Shown here piece after piece: positions 47,146-59,058 of a DNA stretch of 64,000 bases. Numbering within the stretch: position 1 is the stretch's first letter; each line of letters starts with the position of its first letter. A program made the position numbers and the translations under genes. The notes beneath the pieces were generated by a model. It saw only the letters and a program-made list of their open reading frames with translations. It was not told the origin of the DNA and did no database searches. The DNA is taken from positions 14,027,001-14,091,000 of the forward strand of contig JASXTE010000016.1 of the NCBI GenBank assembly GCA_030280995.1, in the 5' to 3' direction. The stretch is from Hemileia vastatrix. Lineage: Eukaryota; Basidiomycota; Pucciniomycetes; Pucciniales; Zaghouaniaceae.

Positions 47146-50100
47146 AGAGTAGGCAGATTTGAAATCTCCTTTCCAGGTATCCATGCATCATGTTCAGATG
47201 ATTTGTTCTTATATCTCAATAAATATTCAGTACCTCTTTCAGAAGTGATAATTCTATCATTGAGAATTTTATCAATTTCTGCTGTTTCTGTGACTTCCTG
47301 AGGGTTTTTCTTAGGTCTTCCCCTTCTTTTGGGAAATAAGTCACTGTTGGAAGTATAAGGCTTAAGCAAAGAAATGGGAAAAACAGGATGTTTCCTATCA
47401 TATGGAGAATACAATACAACCTCTACTGCATTATCACCAACCATTCTTTTAACAACAAATGGTCCTACAAAAGGATCTTGTAATTTGTGGTTACCTTGTA
47501 AATTGAAATGGACAGTAGAGATCAACACTTCATCACCCTTGTTAAATGTGTATTCTTTATGGGATTTATCCCATCTTTTCTTTTCATATTCAAATGCTTT
47601 ATCAATACAGCTCTGAGCATGTTTTCTGCATAGCTGTTGCATTTGCATGAAAGATTTTACACCAGGGTGTAGTTCCAGCTTAGATAATTTATTATTGAGA
47701 ATCTGAGCAGGAGTATGTGGGACATAACCTAACCAAAGCTCAAAAGGATTTTTCTCAGTGACAGAATGAACAGTGCTATTATATGCAAATTCAAGACCAG
47801 GCAATAGAGTGACCCAATCATGAGTAAATCTGTCATTGTATTTATATTCTAAACCAAAGGCACAATACCTTCTAATCATATCTTCCAGAGTTTGAATCAT
47901 TCTCTCAGCTAGACCATCATTCTGAGGATGGTGAGCTGTAGAAAATTTTAACTCACAGCCACAAATATCCATTAAAGTGGTCCAAAACTCAGAAGTAAAT
48001 TTAGGATCCCTATTCAAGATAATGACTTTTGGAAAACCAATAATAATAAACATGTAAGACCACCATAAGAAAGCTAATTCTTTGGTGGATACATCTTTGT
48101 GGGTTGGAATAAATTTGGACATTTTTGTGAATCTATCTACTATTACCCAACAAGAGTTAAAGCTGTCTTTACCTGCAACAGGAAGACCAGTGACAAAATC
48201 CATATTAATGATTTGCCAGGGAGTATCAGGTGCTTCAATATGTTGTAATAACCCTGCTCTCTTACCTGTAAACCTTTTAGATTTTTGGCAGGAATCACAA
48301 GATTCAACATATAATTTTGTGTCTTCAGACATATTAGCCCACCAAGCAGTGTTTTTGATTCTAATCAATGTTTTCTCAAGATCAAAATGACCAGCCAATA
48401 TGTCATCGTGACAAAGTTTGAGGATAGTTTCTCTCATAGAAGGAGGAATTACAATCACATTAGTAAGCTTTCTTCTATAATATATATAACCATCTTCAAT
48501 AGAAAACTTTCCTTTACTCAAAGCATTTTGATACTTTGCAGGAAGAGTTTTTATTAATGCTTGAATTGAAGCATTCTTAGGATCATATAAGATAGTAACC
48601 AGTTTATTTAAATCAGTATCCTTTTCATATGAATCCAGTATTAATTGCAATAACTCTTCATCCATATCAACTACAAATATACCATGGATATGAACAGTAT
48701 CATCTTCAGGTACATAAGCAGGATTAGAGTCATTATTTGGCAGAGGCAATCTGGAGAGCATATCAACATTGGAGTGAACATTTCCAGCCCTATGGATAAT
48801 TGTCATCTGTCCTCTGTATTCTTGAACAGCAAGTTGCCACCTGAACATATGTCTGTTAGGTGTCTTCAGGTTTAAGAGGGACTTCACAGCACTACAGTCA
48901 GTTACCAATTCAAATTTTTGGTCATCTAGATAGTAATGAAGCTTCTCAAGAGCCCAAACAACTGCTAAGTACTCTAATTGAGTGGCACCATATTTCAATT
49001 CACTTTTTATCAAGGTTCTTGAAATACAACAAATTACAACCTCTGAGGATTTATCATTAATAATTTGTTTCTGGTGAAGGGCAGCACCCAGACCAATAAA
49101 TCTAGCATCTGTATACAGGACAAATGGTTTGTTAAAATCTGGAAGAGCCAATATAGGGGCTGTCATTAAGCAACTTTTTAATGTATCAAAAGCTTTTTGA
49201 CAATCATTATTCCAGAGAAAGGCAACATCTTTTCTGGTCAGTCTTGTAAGAGGCAAGGCTATGACCTGATAATTTTTAATATATTGTCTATAATAGCCAC
49301 ACATACGCAAAAAACTTTGGATTTCTCTTAAAGAAGTTGGTGCTTTCACATTTTGAATGGCAGAAACTTTGTTTTGGTCTACACAAATTTGTAAGCCTGA
49401 CACAACATGGCCAAGGACTTTCAAAGATTGAAAACCAAATTTACACTTTTTTAAGGATAAGGTCATATTGATTTCATCCATTTTTTGGAAAACTCTATTC
49501 AAGTGAATCATATGTTCATCAAAAGTTTTAGAAAAAACAATAATATCATCAATATAAACCATGAGCCAACCTTCAATAATTTCTTGATGGAAGGTGTTAT
49601 CCATGACTTTTTGGAAAACTGAAGGAGAATTTTTAGGGCCAAATGGCATCCTAACATACTTATATATTCCCATATGAGTAGCAATAAGCAAAAGTTTTGA
49701 GAATTTTTCTCAACTGGAACTTGATGATATCCTTTATTACCATCCAGACAACTAATAAATTTTGCACCTTGCAAGGTAGCATGTATTGAATTAAATCTGG
49801 GTAAAGGATAAATATCATCTTCAGTATAAGTGTTTAAAGTTCTGTAATCTCCACATAATCAAGCCTTATCTTTTTCATAAGAAATTAAGACTGGGGAGAT
49901 GACACAATATTTGGGGGTGACATCCACTTTCTCAATGATATTCATTTTTAATAATGTTGCAATATTATCTTCAATATCCTTTCTTTTTGTTGGAGAAGCA
50001 GGATATGGTTTTTTCTTAAGACTAGGAGGAATATCACTTAAGTTACAGGATAAGGTAATTTTCATCTCTTCCTGAACAATTCCCAAGACATGAGAACCAT

Positions 50101-50389
50101 GAGCAAAAGCCATAGGGAAAGAGGTAATAGAGGCAATAATAGAATCCTTTTGGTCACTAGTTAACTGATCACCAAAAAAAGCAGTATTTATTTCATTTAA
50201 TAAATCATCCATTTCAGTTGTTGTTCTGCTTTTACACTGGATTAGTAAGTTACAAGACTTTAACAGATGCCCTGAAGGTTTTCTAGAAGAGGAAACTTTG
50301 AAATTCCTTTTGCCATTCATTCCTAAGGTAAAGCAATTATTTGCTGGGTCCAATTTCACACCAAACATGGTTAAAATATCATTTCCCAT
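47146..50389 (-). pseudogene. Element 3 pol: reverse transcriptase, RNase H, integrase, chromodomain (interrupted)
   Basis: A long open part (47115-49691) reads reverse transcriptase from LLIATHMGIYKYVRMPFG with YIDDIIVFS, RNase H (YTDARFIG, with Arg for the usual Ser), the integrase zinc region CHDDILAGHFD and CDSCQ, then catalytic NRDPKF, where the usual first Asp of DRDPKF is Asn, and HHPQNDG. The GPFVVKRMVG module and the chromodomain follow, up to EISNLPTL where the 9.8-kb element cuts in. Upstream, 49859-50389 covers protease end to early reverse transcriptase, with a stop at LCG (49859) and a frameshift near 49690. Changed catalytic residues suggest an inactive enzyme even apart from the insertion. 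Confidence 0.88.
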
Positions 50390-50395
50390 AAAAAA

Positions 50396-53283
50396 TCAAT
50401 TGCTTAAATTATCATTTTTCATGACAACAAATTCACAAATAGCTCTGACAAAACCACCATTATATTTGAAGAATACAGAGGGTTTGTATTTGCCAATAGG
50501 AATTAAGGTAGAACCATACCCTCTCCATTTTTCAGAAGTTATAGGTAATAATTTACTCAAATATTCCTTATCCACTGAAGCTAAAGCTTTTTCAGACACT
50601 ACACTTCCTCCAGCACCAGAATCAAGAACTACATTAACATTTTTACCATTAATGATAACAGGTGCCTTCAAAGGGGATATAGGTATAGAATTGTTAGTAA
50701 TATCTTTAATTATCTCAGCATTTTCTACTGAAGATAAATCCAATACACATTCTTCAGATATATTATTTAAATAATGGACATCCTGTTCCAACATTAAAAC
50801 ATCTTTAACAGACTTATTGTCATAGGAGATATTACTTTCACAGTCACTAGAAGAATTATTGACATCAAGTTCAACTTCATCAGTGTCTTCATTTTGTTCA
50901 ATAAGATGAATTTTCTTGTCACAAACATGACCCATCTGCCATGGTTTGTTACATTTATAACAAGTATTTGTTGCATATTTTTTAGGTGCAACTGGGGCAG
51001 AGGGTTTACCAGATTTTTCTGGGAGCTTTGTAGAAGGTTTATTCTGATCATTATAAGATTTACCAAGGTAATTCTTTGGTTCATATCTATGGTTGAGTAG
51101 TACCTCATTACAGATATTAATGAAAGAAGAATTTTCCCTTACATGCTCAGTTCTAGCCACAATCAAATCTCTAAGAGAATTTGGTAATTTATACAAGATT
51201 TTATCTCTCCAAATATCATAATCCATCTTTGGATCGATTGCTCTTAGGATTTTTGTCACTTTCATAAGAAAAACAATGGGATTATCAACAGAGGAGGATA
51301 CATATCTAGTATTCTCATACAGTCTTTGCTGAGCTAACCTGAATTTTGAACCACCAAACTGATTCTCAATCAAGGATTTCCAATCATTCCATGTATAATG
51401 ATTGTTATCTAAAAGAACAGATTCATACCACATCAAGGCTACATTGGAAAATAAAGAAATTAGCTTAGAAACAATTTCCTCATCAGGTAGTTTAAAAGAT
51501 CTCTTTAAATTATCAATTCTTTGGATAAAGTGTTGCCAATCAGAGGAAGAATCACCATCAAAGGTAGGATATTGGTCTAACTTAGGCCAATTTTTCTGAC
51601 TACTGGGATGGTCCACATTTTGGTTTGAATTATTCATCATTAATAATTCCTGAAGTTTAGCCAGGTGTTCAGAAATTTCATTATTTACAGAAAAAGCTGG
51701 TGCATGACCATCACATGATTTTTTGCTAGTAGCAAAAGATTTTACAGACTCATTGTCAGTTTGTTTAATGGTTGAAATATGAGGAAGAAAGGAGGAACTT
51801 CTTTCAGGTTCTTTTCTTTATTTTTATGCAGCTTATTGACAGCATTCTCATTCATTCCATTACTGATGGTTAAGGTTGAGAATTCTTCCTGCAGGTCAGA
51901 CACATAGTTTCTTATCCTTGGAATTTCAGACATCTGGTAATTTACTTTTGCAAGAGATAGAACATTTCTATCCTCAGAAACTGTGTGTTTGGCACTTAGT
52001 GCATGGAAATCATTCTTTAGCTTTTTAAACTCATTTTGTAGAAATTTTAAGTCATTTTTTAATGAATAATTTTCTTCGATAAGGGGTTTCAATTCACTGA
52101 AGGTCTTATGTAGATTGATATTTCTATCTGAGATAGCTCTATGGTCACTCCTTATTTGTTTTTCTTAACTAAGAACAATATTCAAGGTTTCTTTGATTTT
52201 AAAATAAGCTGTATCCTGTACAGAAGAACTGACTTTACATTGCAAGTGCAAATTATTTAATCAATCATTTTCATGGATTAACACATCTCTCAAATGTTTG
52301 TCTTTCACAACATTAAAATCAAGGGTATCTTTCAATATTTCCTCAGAAGTTTTCTCAATTAAGGTATAGACTTCAGGGGGAACAGAATCATTCTTAATTG
52401 CAAGAGAAGGATTAATTAAAGAAGTAGAAGTTAAATGTAAAGGTTCATCAAATGTCAATTTGCTAATTACATCAATAGGGCTACTAGTTACAGAAAGCTG
52501 TCTTTTAACAGGTTTAACTGTTCTTTCACCATGTTCAATAATATTACCTGCAGAAGAAGTTTTATTAGAAAACATACCCAAGTGACTATCAACCAAATTA
52601 CTTACCATGGCAGAGGAGGAAACTTCCCCTGAGACTGGGTTTGGGATTGTGCTTGGGCCTTCTTTCTCCTGCCTTGTTGGTAGGGATGAGGAGGTGGATG
52701 GAAATTGGGTGTTCTGGATGGGCCAGGCTGATGATGAGGAGGGTGATACACATTCTGTTGGTAGTGACTCATTAGATAATCCCATTTCCATTGCTCTACT
52801 TCCATAGTATTTTGATTTTGGATTGAGGAGCTGGGGGCCTGTGAAGGTTGAGCCTGAAACTGAGGCTGATTGGGAGGAAACTGAGGAGGGGCCTGGGCCT
52901 GATTTTGGTTCCTGAGTTCCTGAACTTGCTCCCACAAGGTGTCAACTTTTGCACTGTATTTCATGTTTTCTGTCTTCAGCTCTTTTATATGACTGGAAAG
53001 GTTGCTGATTTGCTGGGGCAGAGGAAGCTTTTTTATTTTGAATCCTTTTGGAAGACCTTCTTGAGGTACTAGAGGCTTTACTTCCTTCTGTTGTGCTGGG
53101 GGAAGGGGGTTTGATTTGTTTACATTTCCTGTCATTTCCACATCCTGAATTATGTGAATTTTTCTTGTTAGAATAATATTTTTTATGTTCAACTTTAGAA
53201 GAACTCACAGTATCAGTATCATAATCAATTTCAATTTCATCCACTTGCATGTTATCCATTTTTTCAGCCAAATTGTTGGACAT
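50396..53283 (-). pseudogene. Element 3 gag-protease region, with frameshift and stops
   Basis: ATG at 53283 (MSNNLAEKMDNMQVDEI). The frame keeps CAA and CAG where element 2 has stops, but has its own TGA near 52942, a stop near 52261, and a frameshift near 51810. The gag core NWPKLDQYPTFDGDSSSDW (about 51570), zinc knuckle CYKCNKPWQMGHVCDKK (about 50940) and protease LDSGAGGSVVS (about 50600) are intact in 50396-51640. The first base after 50396 is a stop, where relatives read WFI(M/I)GNDIL. Capsid, nucleocapsid and protease functions. Confidence 0.85.
52602..53192 (-). CDS. ORF-a of element 3 (unknown function)
   Basis: A 196-codon frame, nearly identical in layout to that of element 2: KGFKIKKLPLPQQ, coiled-coil, Gln/Pro-rich stretch, VEQWKWDYLMSHYQQ, HPYQQGRRKK, PLPW-stop. 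+1 relative to gag. The a-frame stays open although the gag frame over the same stretch has acquired a stop. Confidence 0.5.
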   Translation of the reverse strand: MNIKNIILTRKIHIIQDVEMTGNVNKSNPLPPAQQKEVKPLVPQEGLPKGFKIKKLPLPQQISNLSSHIKELKTENMKYSAKVDTLWEQVQELRNQNQAQAPPQFPPNQPQFQAQPSQAPSSSIQNQNTMEVEQWKWDYLMSHYQQNVYHPPHHQPGPSRTPNFHPPPHPYQQGRRKKAQAQSQTQSQGKFPPLPW

Positions 53284-53932
53284 AATAGTGGGAAGATTAA
53301 TTAATTCTAAAAAAAAATTAATTAAAATTAGTTAATAATTTGCTCCAAATAAAAAAAAATTTTTTTTAATTAAACTATATAAAAAAAATTTTTAATATAA
53401 AGTAATATTTATAAAAAATAATTTAATAAAATGGACTGCAAAGAAAAAATTGGGAATAAACAATTAAGTTGCTTCAACCAATTAATTAAATTACCAATAT
53501 TAAATATGGAAATATATATGGGACTAAGCACAAAGTACTATTTAAGTCAACCAAAATTAACAATAATTAATTAAAAAAAATTAATTTAATAATTCAATTT
53601 TTATTAATAATAATGTTAATTCTTCTAGTACTAAGAGTATTTAACACTCTATAATGGTCAACTAGGAAAAAAAAATTTTTAATAAATGAACACTTACACT
53701 CAGTGAATCAGCAATTAAGCCACAATCACTGTTATTGCAGTAAAAATATAGTAATATGAGTGAGAGGTGCAAAGGTGAACTTACTATAGTGATCAAAAAA
53801 TCACTTCAAAATAATATATGAATTAATATAATATAAAACTAATATATCAAACCCAAGTTCAAAACACGGTCGCGGCAAAAGTTTCTTTTTTTCCAGGTGG
53901 TCCGTGCGTTTGTCATTCGTTGTTGGCGTTTA
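53284..53932 (-). other. 5' leader of element 3
   Basis: AT-rich untranslated leader, similar in reverse to 9800-10472. No gene seen. Confidence 0.6.
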
Positions 53933-53945
53933 GGAAAGGTCCCCA
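53933..53945 (-). other. Primer-binding site of element 3
   Basis: Minus strand TGGGGACCTTTCC, identical to element 2. Confidence 0.6.
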
Positions 53946-53947
53946 GT

Positions 53948-55200
53948 TGTCAGTCAGTCGTCTAGAAGAGAGGAAGAAAAATGGGAAGAAGTAGAAGAGG
54001 AGATGGAGGAAAAGATTATGGGTAATAAAAGAAATAAAAATTATAAAAATTATTTAATTTATTGAGGAAAATCAATGACGGTTTTCTTGGGAGGTGACAA
54101 AAGTGAGGTTCTTATTAAATAATAATATTATTCTAATGTAAGGGCTATGCGTGGCAGACACTATGATTACTATCAGACTTAAAGCAACCTTTAAATTGCT
54201 ATATAGAATTTTAATTAGAATTTTATTACTGATAAAAAGAATATTAATGTAATGTAAAAGTATATTTAATTTGTTGAGTGTATAGTAAGTGATGCTTCTA
54301 CAAGGGATTATCCAAGGCCCTTTTATAGGCAATGGGTCCTCTGAAGCGCTACAAATAACTATATACAAAAGAGTAATGAAGTAAAACAAGAAGATAAAAG
54401 AAGACATTTGTAACATAGTAATTAAGAGAAAAATATATGAAAAATAATAAGTATCCCAATTGAGAATGTAAAATTCCCATCCTAAATTCCCCAAATCAGT
54501 TAATATAAAATAATAAGTAACTAAACAACCATGTGATCTAAGAACTATGGGAAAAACAAATCAAAACAAGTATTACAATCCGTTTTCAGCATTTCTAAGT
54601 GAAACAAATAACATGTTTTGACACAACAAGGTATGCAATCAAATTAATTCAGCGTAAATTTATATTATTTAATTGTTTTCACTTATGTAATTAAATACCA
54701 GTATAACTGAAACAATCAATTAATTTAATTTGAGAAATTATAATACTATTTTATAAAATAAGTATTATAATTTATTTAATTTTCTTCCTGACACAATTAA
54801 GGGTCAAATGAAGCGCCATTAATTATTGTTTAATACTATATGAAAGATGTTATTTAATATATAAATGTAAATAATTAATTTAATTATATTATAAGTCAAT
54901 TTTACACTTATAATTATAATATATGTTTTAAATTAATTAAATATAAATTTATAATTATTAAATACATAAAAATGCGCCGTTACTTGTAAAATATAAAATA
55001 TATTATGTTTAATTTAAATGTATAAAAATTTATATAAACAATAAAATTAATATAACACTTATATGTAATAAGATACTTATATAATTTTATTATGCAATAA
55101 AATATTAATTTATATACATTAAATACAATTCTTACGCCCTCTTTCAGGTCCTATAAGTTAACATATCATTTACTGGGCTCCTGGAATAGCCTGGCTGACA
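53948..55200 (-). repeat. 5' LTR of element 3 (family B)
   Basis: 1253 bp, TGTCAGCCAGGC to CTGACTGACA on the minus strand; TATA-like TTTTATA at 54321-54327. Its open frame (54072-54494) recurs in the other LTR only because the LTRs are copies. Confidence 0.92.
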
Positions 55201-55205
55201 CATAT
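55201..55205. repeat. Target-site duplication of element 3 (right)
   Basis: catat, matching 35995-35999. Confidence 0.85.
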
Positions 55206-57211
55206 ACTGAATTAAATAGTATTTTTTGAATTCAAGTTTTTTCAAGAGATTTTTAAGATCTTAGATTTCTTTTTCTGGAATCCACTGGTCATATTCACTA
55301 GATTTATTTTTAAATCTTAATAGATATGTAACTCCCTTTTCCTTAGTAAGGTGTCTTTTTTTAAGTATCTTTTCAATTTCTGCCTTTTCAACTATTTCTT
55401 CAGGTTGCTGTTTATGCCTTCCTGGTCTTCTTGGAAATAGAGCAGTATAATTAAAATGGTATGGTTTAATAAGAGAAATAGGAGATACTGGATGTTTTCT
55501 ATAATATGGTGCATATAGAATAACCTCAACAGCATTGTTACCAACCATCTTTTTTAATATAAATGATCCAATGAATGGATCCTTCAATTTATCATTAACA
55601 TTTAAATTGAAATGTAGTGTAGAAATAAGGACTTAATCACCCTCTTTGAAAATTTTTTCTTTATGGGCTTTATCCCATCTTTTCTTCTCATACTCAAATG
55701 CCTTTTTTATACATTCTTGAGCATGCTTTCTGCATAATTCTTGCATCTGAAGGAAAGATTTGGTACCTGGATGGATATCCAATCTAGGTAATTTATTGAG
55801 AGTTTTAGCAGGGGTATTAGGTACATAACCCAACCATAAGTCAAATGGCTTTTTTCTAGTGACAAAATGTACTGTACTATTGTATGCAAATTCTAAACCT
55901 GGGATAAGGGTTACCCAATCATGCGTGAATTTGCCATTGTCTTTAAAGTCAAGACAAAAAGCACAATATCTTATTATCATATCTTCTAAGGTTTTTATTC
56001 TTCTTTCTGCTAGCCCATCAGTTTGTGGATGGTGTGCTGTAGAAAGTTTTAATTGACACCCTGAAACATCCATAAGTGATGTCCAGAACTCAGAAATAAA
56101 TTTAGGATCTCTTTCTGAGACTATTGCTTTGGGGAATCCTGCTATATTTAACATTTGTGTACACCATAGAAAAGCTAAGTCCTTTTCAGAAACCTCTTTA
56201 TGGGTAGGAATAAATTTGCACATTTTGTAAATCTATCTACAATTTCCCAGAAGGAGTTATAACTATTATGCCCTGCTATTGGAAAACCTGTTACAAAGTC
56301 CATGTTAATTATTTCCCATGGAACTTTTGTTTTCTCAATTTGTTGTAATAAATCAGATCTTTTTCCCGTTAATCTTTTAGATTTTTGACAAGAATCACAT
56401 GTCTCAACATTTTTTGAACATCATCAGACATGTTAATCCACCAACCTGTATTTTTTACGCTGGTTATTGCTTTATGGAAGTCAAAATGACCTGCTAATAT
56501 ATCATCATGACCTATGCTTAACATTAACTCCTTCATTGGAGGGGGAATTACAATTAGCTTTCTTAATTTTTTCCTGTAATATATATAACAATCCTCAATA
56601 GAAAATTTTCCTTGTTCTAATGCTTCTTTATACTTATTTGGCAATGTTTTTATTTAAACACTCATTGAAGAATTAGATGGATCATTTAAAATTGTAGTAA
56701 GTTTACTCAAGTCAGGATCTGAAGCATAATTATAAAGAATTGATTGAGTAAATTCATCCTCAATATCTACAATATAAATGTCATAAATGTTAATAATATC
56801 TGTTTCAAGAACATAAGCAGGATTATCATCATTATTGGGTAGAGGTACCCTAGATAAAAAATCTACAATAGAGTGTAAGGTTCCTGCTCTTTGTGTAATA
56901 GTCATCCGTCCTCTGTATTTATTTACAGCTAATTGCCATCTAAACATATTTCTATTATGAGTTTTCATGTTTAAGAGTAACTTAACTGCACTACAGTCAG
57001 TTATTAACTCAAACTTTTGGTCTTCAAGGTAATACTGTAGCTTCTCAAGAGCCCATACTTCTTCCAAAAATTCAAGTTGAGTAGCACCATATTTCAATTC
57101 ACTACTTCTTAGAGTACGTGAAATATAGCACATAACTACTTCTGAAATTTTCTCTTCAATAAGTGGTTTATGATGCAAAGCAGCACCCATACCAATCAAA
57201 TTTGCATCTGT
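55206..57211 (-). pseudogene. Element 4 pol, 3' part: RNase H, integrase, chromodomain remnant
   Basis: 55261-55587: GPF-like module and chromodomain with TYLLRFKNKSSEYDQWIPEKE, then a premature stop. 55633-56223: integrase core with SERDPKF (Asp to Glu before RDPKF) and HHPQTDGLAER. 56369-56644: zinc region with GHDDILAGHFD, where the usual Cys is Gly. 56654-57211: RNase H from TDANLIG, up to the 261-bp insertion. At least three frame changes and several stops. Confidence 0.85.
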
Positions 57212-57472
57212 CACAATGCAATATAGGGGGTGGACCTGCTAGCAAGTCCTCAACCTGAAATAAGATGGAACTCATATGGAACTCAGACTGAACTCATACT
57301 GAACCCATACTGAACTCTACTTGAACACCCACCTAAAACTTTTCTGCTGAGTGGTTTTCATCCCTTACTGTATGTATCCTTTATCAATAGCTCAATGTGT
57401 TTTCAATCTGTGGTGAGTTTGGGTCCAAGGTTGTGGACTCGCTAGAAAGTCCGCCCCCAATATTGTGTGGTG
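57212..57472. mobile_element. 261-bp inverted-repeat element (MITE-like)
   Basis: Interrupts RNase H of element 4 exactly between Tyr and TDA. From the left CACAATGCAATATAGGGGG then TGGACCTGCTAGCAAGTCC; from the right (minus strand) CACCACACAATATTGGGGG then CGGACTTTCTAGCGAGTCC. Flanks are tgt (57209-57211) and ttt (57473-57475), a 3-bp duplication with one change. The interior has several TGAACTCATACTGAAC-like words and no gene. Same terminal family as the fragment at 18773-19063, and related to the ends of the 9.8-kb element. Confidence 0.82.
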
Positions 57473-57475
57473 TTT

Positions 57476-57770
57476 ATACAATACAAAAGGCAATTGGAAA
57501 TATGGTAATCCCAAGATAGGTTCTGTCATAAAACATTCTTTAAACTTATCAAAAGCCTTTTGTCTTTCATTACTAAAAATGAAAGCTTCTGATTTCTTTA
57601 TCAGTGTGGTCAATGGTGCAGAAATCAATTGGTAGCTCTTTATATATTGTCTATAATAGCCACACATACCAAGAAAAGATCGTAAATCCTTTAAATTTTG
57701 AGGAATTCCAATATTCTTGATTGCAGCCAGCTTATTTTGGTCTACACATATTTGTAAGCCAGATACAATA
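57476..57770 (-). pseudogene. Element 4 reverse transcriptase, middle fragment
   Basis: Encodes VSGLQICVDQNKLAAIKN, FLGMCGYYRQYIKSY and the region leading to RNase H, between the 261-bp element and the Harbinger element. Confidence 0.85.
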
Positions 57771-57948
57771 GGGGGTGTCAGTTCTGGCAAATCCGCACTT
57801 ACAAATCCGCACTTAAATTTGACCAAATCCGCACTTAAATAAGTGCGGATTTCCAAAACACACTAGCCCCAATACTGGTGGATTTCAAAATGAAATAAGT
57901 CACTTATTTCACTCAAATCCGCACTTTCTCAACCAAAAGTGCTGATTT
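57771..57948. repeat. Left inverted repeat and subterminal 12-bp repeats of the Harbinger element
   Basis: After the inverted repeat, AAATCCGCACTT or its complement lies at 57789, 57803, 57825, 57841 (inverted), 57915 and, as AAGTGCTGATTT, 57937. 57825-57852 forms a hairpin with 13-bp arms. Confidence 0.8.
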
Positions 57949-58077
57949 CACCATCAAGTCCCATTTCACTGATTTGTCAGCATCATCCCATTCATACGCA
58001 GCACTCCGCAGAATAACACTTCATAACTCAAAACATCGTACATCACTTACATCTTCATATCATATCATATAAGAGTT

Positions 58078-58770
58078 ATGCCTTCCTCACTTTCAAATCG
58101 TGATAAATTACATAAAGCAATGACTTTCATGGCTCTTGAACTGCTCTTGGACTCTGATTGCGATTCTGATTCTGATCTAGAAGAAGATTTTGTCTTTTTA
58201 TCAAAAATGGCCACGAAACGTTACCTTCTTCCCAGAAAGCCTCAAGTACTTCATACCCCCAAGTACACCATCCAAACACTTCTTAACCTATCTACACCCA
58301 GTTTTAGACAGCTGTTCAGGACTTCTCAGGAATGTTTCCTTAAATTGCTTGAGCTTATTCAGGATCATCCCATATTTCACAATAATTCTCAAAAAGAACA
58401 ATGACATCCTTCAATTCAATTGGCCATCACACTATGTCGTTTGGGTTCAAATGGTAATGGAGCCGCTTTGAAACGTTTAGAAAATGTCTTTGATTTAGGG
58501 TATGGTTCAGTTAACACTTATACCAAACGATGTATCACTGCCATCAACTCCTTGGAGTCTCAACTTCTCACCTGGCCAACAAAAATGAAATCACATATTT
58601 TCAGCAAACGCATATTTTTTCAGTCACTCTTTTTTTTTTCTTCACTCATATCCGTTTTCTCCTCTCTTCCTACATCACTCAATCAATTTCACTTATATTT
58701 CTTTTTTCTCAACTCATCTCTCCAGGTAAGTCATTTTATTCTTTTTAAACAGAGTGTGAAAATAGGAGGA
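58078..58770 (+). pseudogene. Harbinger transposase, N-terminal part only, catalytic domain missing
   Basis: From ATG 58078 (MPSSLSNRDKLHKAMTFMA) the frame reads through an acidic Asp/Ser stretch, FRQLFRTSQECFLKLLELI and HPIFHNNSQ to a TGA at 58402-58404. It resumes in the same frame with IQLAITLCRLGSNGNGAAL, YGSVNTYTKRCITAI and LLTWPTK. This is the helix-turn-helix-like N-terminal half of PIF/Harbinger transposases. The DDE nuclease half that should follow is absent: the frame runs into T-rich sequence and the 123-bp repeats. The TGA may be a mutated CGA. The protein could not cut DNA. Confidence 0.82.
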
Positions 58771-59058
58771 TGAACTCTGTTCTTCGGGCGAAGAACAGAG
58801 TTCACTTCCATTCACTTATATTTCTTTTTTCTCAACTCATCTCTCCAGGTAAGTCATTTTATTCTTTTTAAACAGAGTGTGAAAATAGGAGGATGAACTC
58901 TGTTCTTCGGGCGAAGAACAGAGTTCACTTCCATTCACTTATATTTCTTTTTTCTCAACTCATCTCTCCAGGTAAGTCATTTTATTCTTTTTAAACAGAG
59001 TGTGAAAATAGGAGGATGAACTCTGTTCTTCGGGCGAAGAACAGAGTTCACTTCCATA
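58690..59058. repeat. Three tandem 123-bp repeats, each with a perfect 16-bp-arm hairpin
   Basis: Units start at 58690, 58813 and 58936 and appear identical by eye. Each holds CTCCAGGTAAGTCATT, a T-rich stretch, AAACAG, and the hairpin arm TGAACTCTGTTCTTCG, two G bases, and the arm's complement (58771-58804, 58894-58927, 59017-59050). Confidence 0.92.

Larger units (their letters stand above)
36000..55200 (-). mobile_element. Element 3: complete Ty3/Gypsy chromovirus (family B LTRs) carrying a 9.8-kb insertion
   Basis: 3' LTR 36000-37251 and 5' LTR 53948-55200 (about 1250 bp each) are flanked by the duplication catat, which proves they belong to one insertion. The internal region is interrupted near the end of pol by a 9827-bp inverted-repeat element. 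Without that insert the retrotransposon is about 9.4 kb. It landed in the 3' untranslated part of element 4. Confidence 0.93.

Noticed and set aside
57392..57856. 154-codon open frame spanning two transposon borders
   Set aside because: A chance fusion of the 261-bp element, reverse transcriptase codons and the Harbinger end; not a gene.
58690..59058. Short introns in each 123-bp repeat (GTAAGT to AAACAG)
   Set aside because: About 30 bases, too short for splicing, and the surrounding frame is not coding; noted only as a curiosity.
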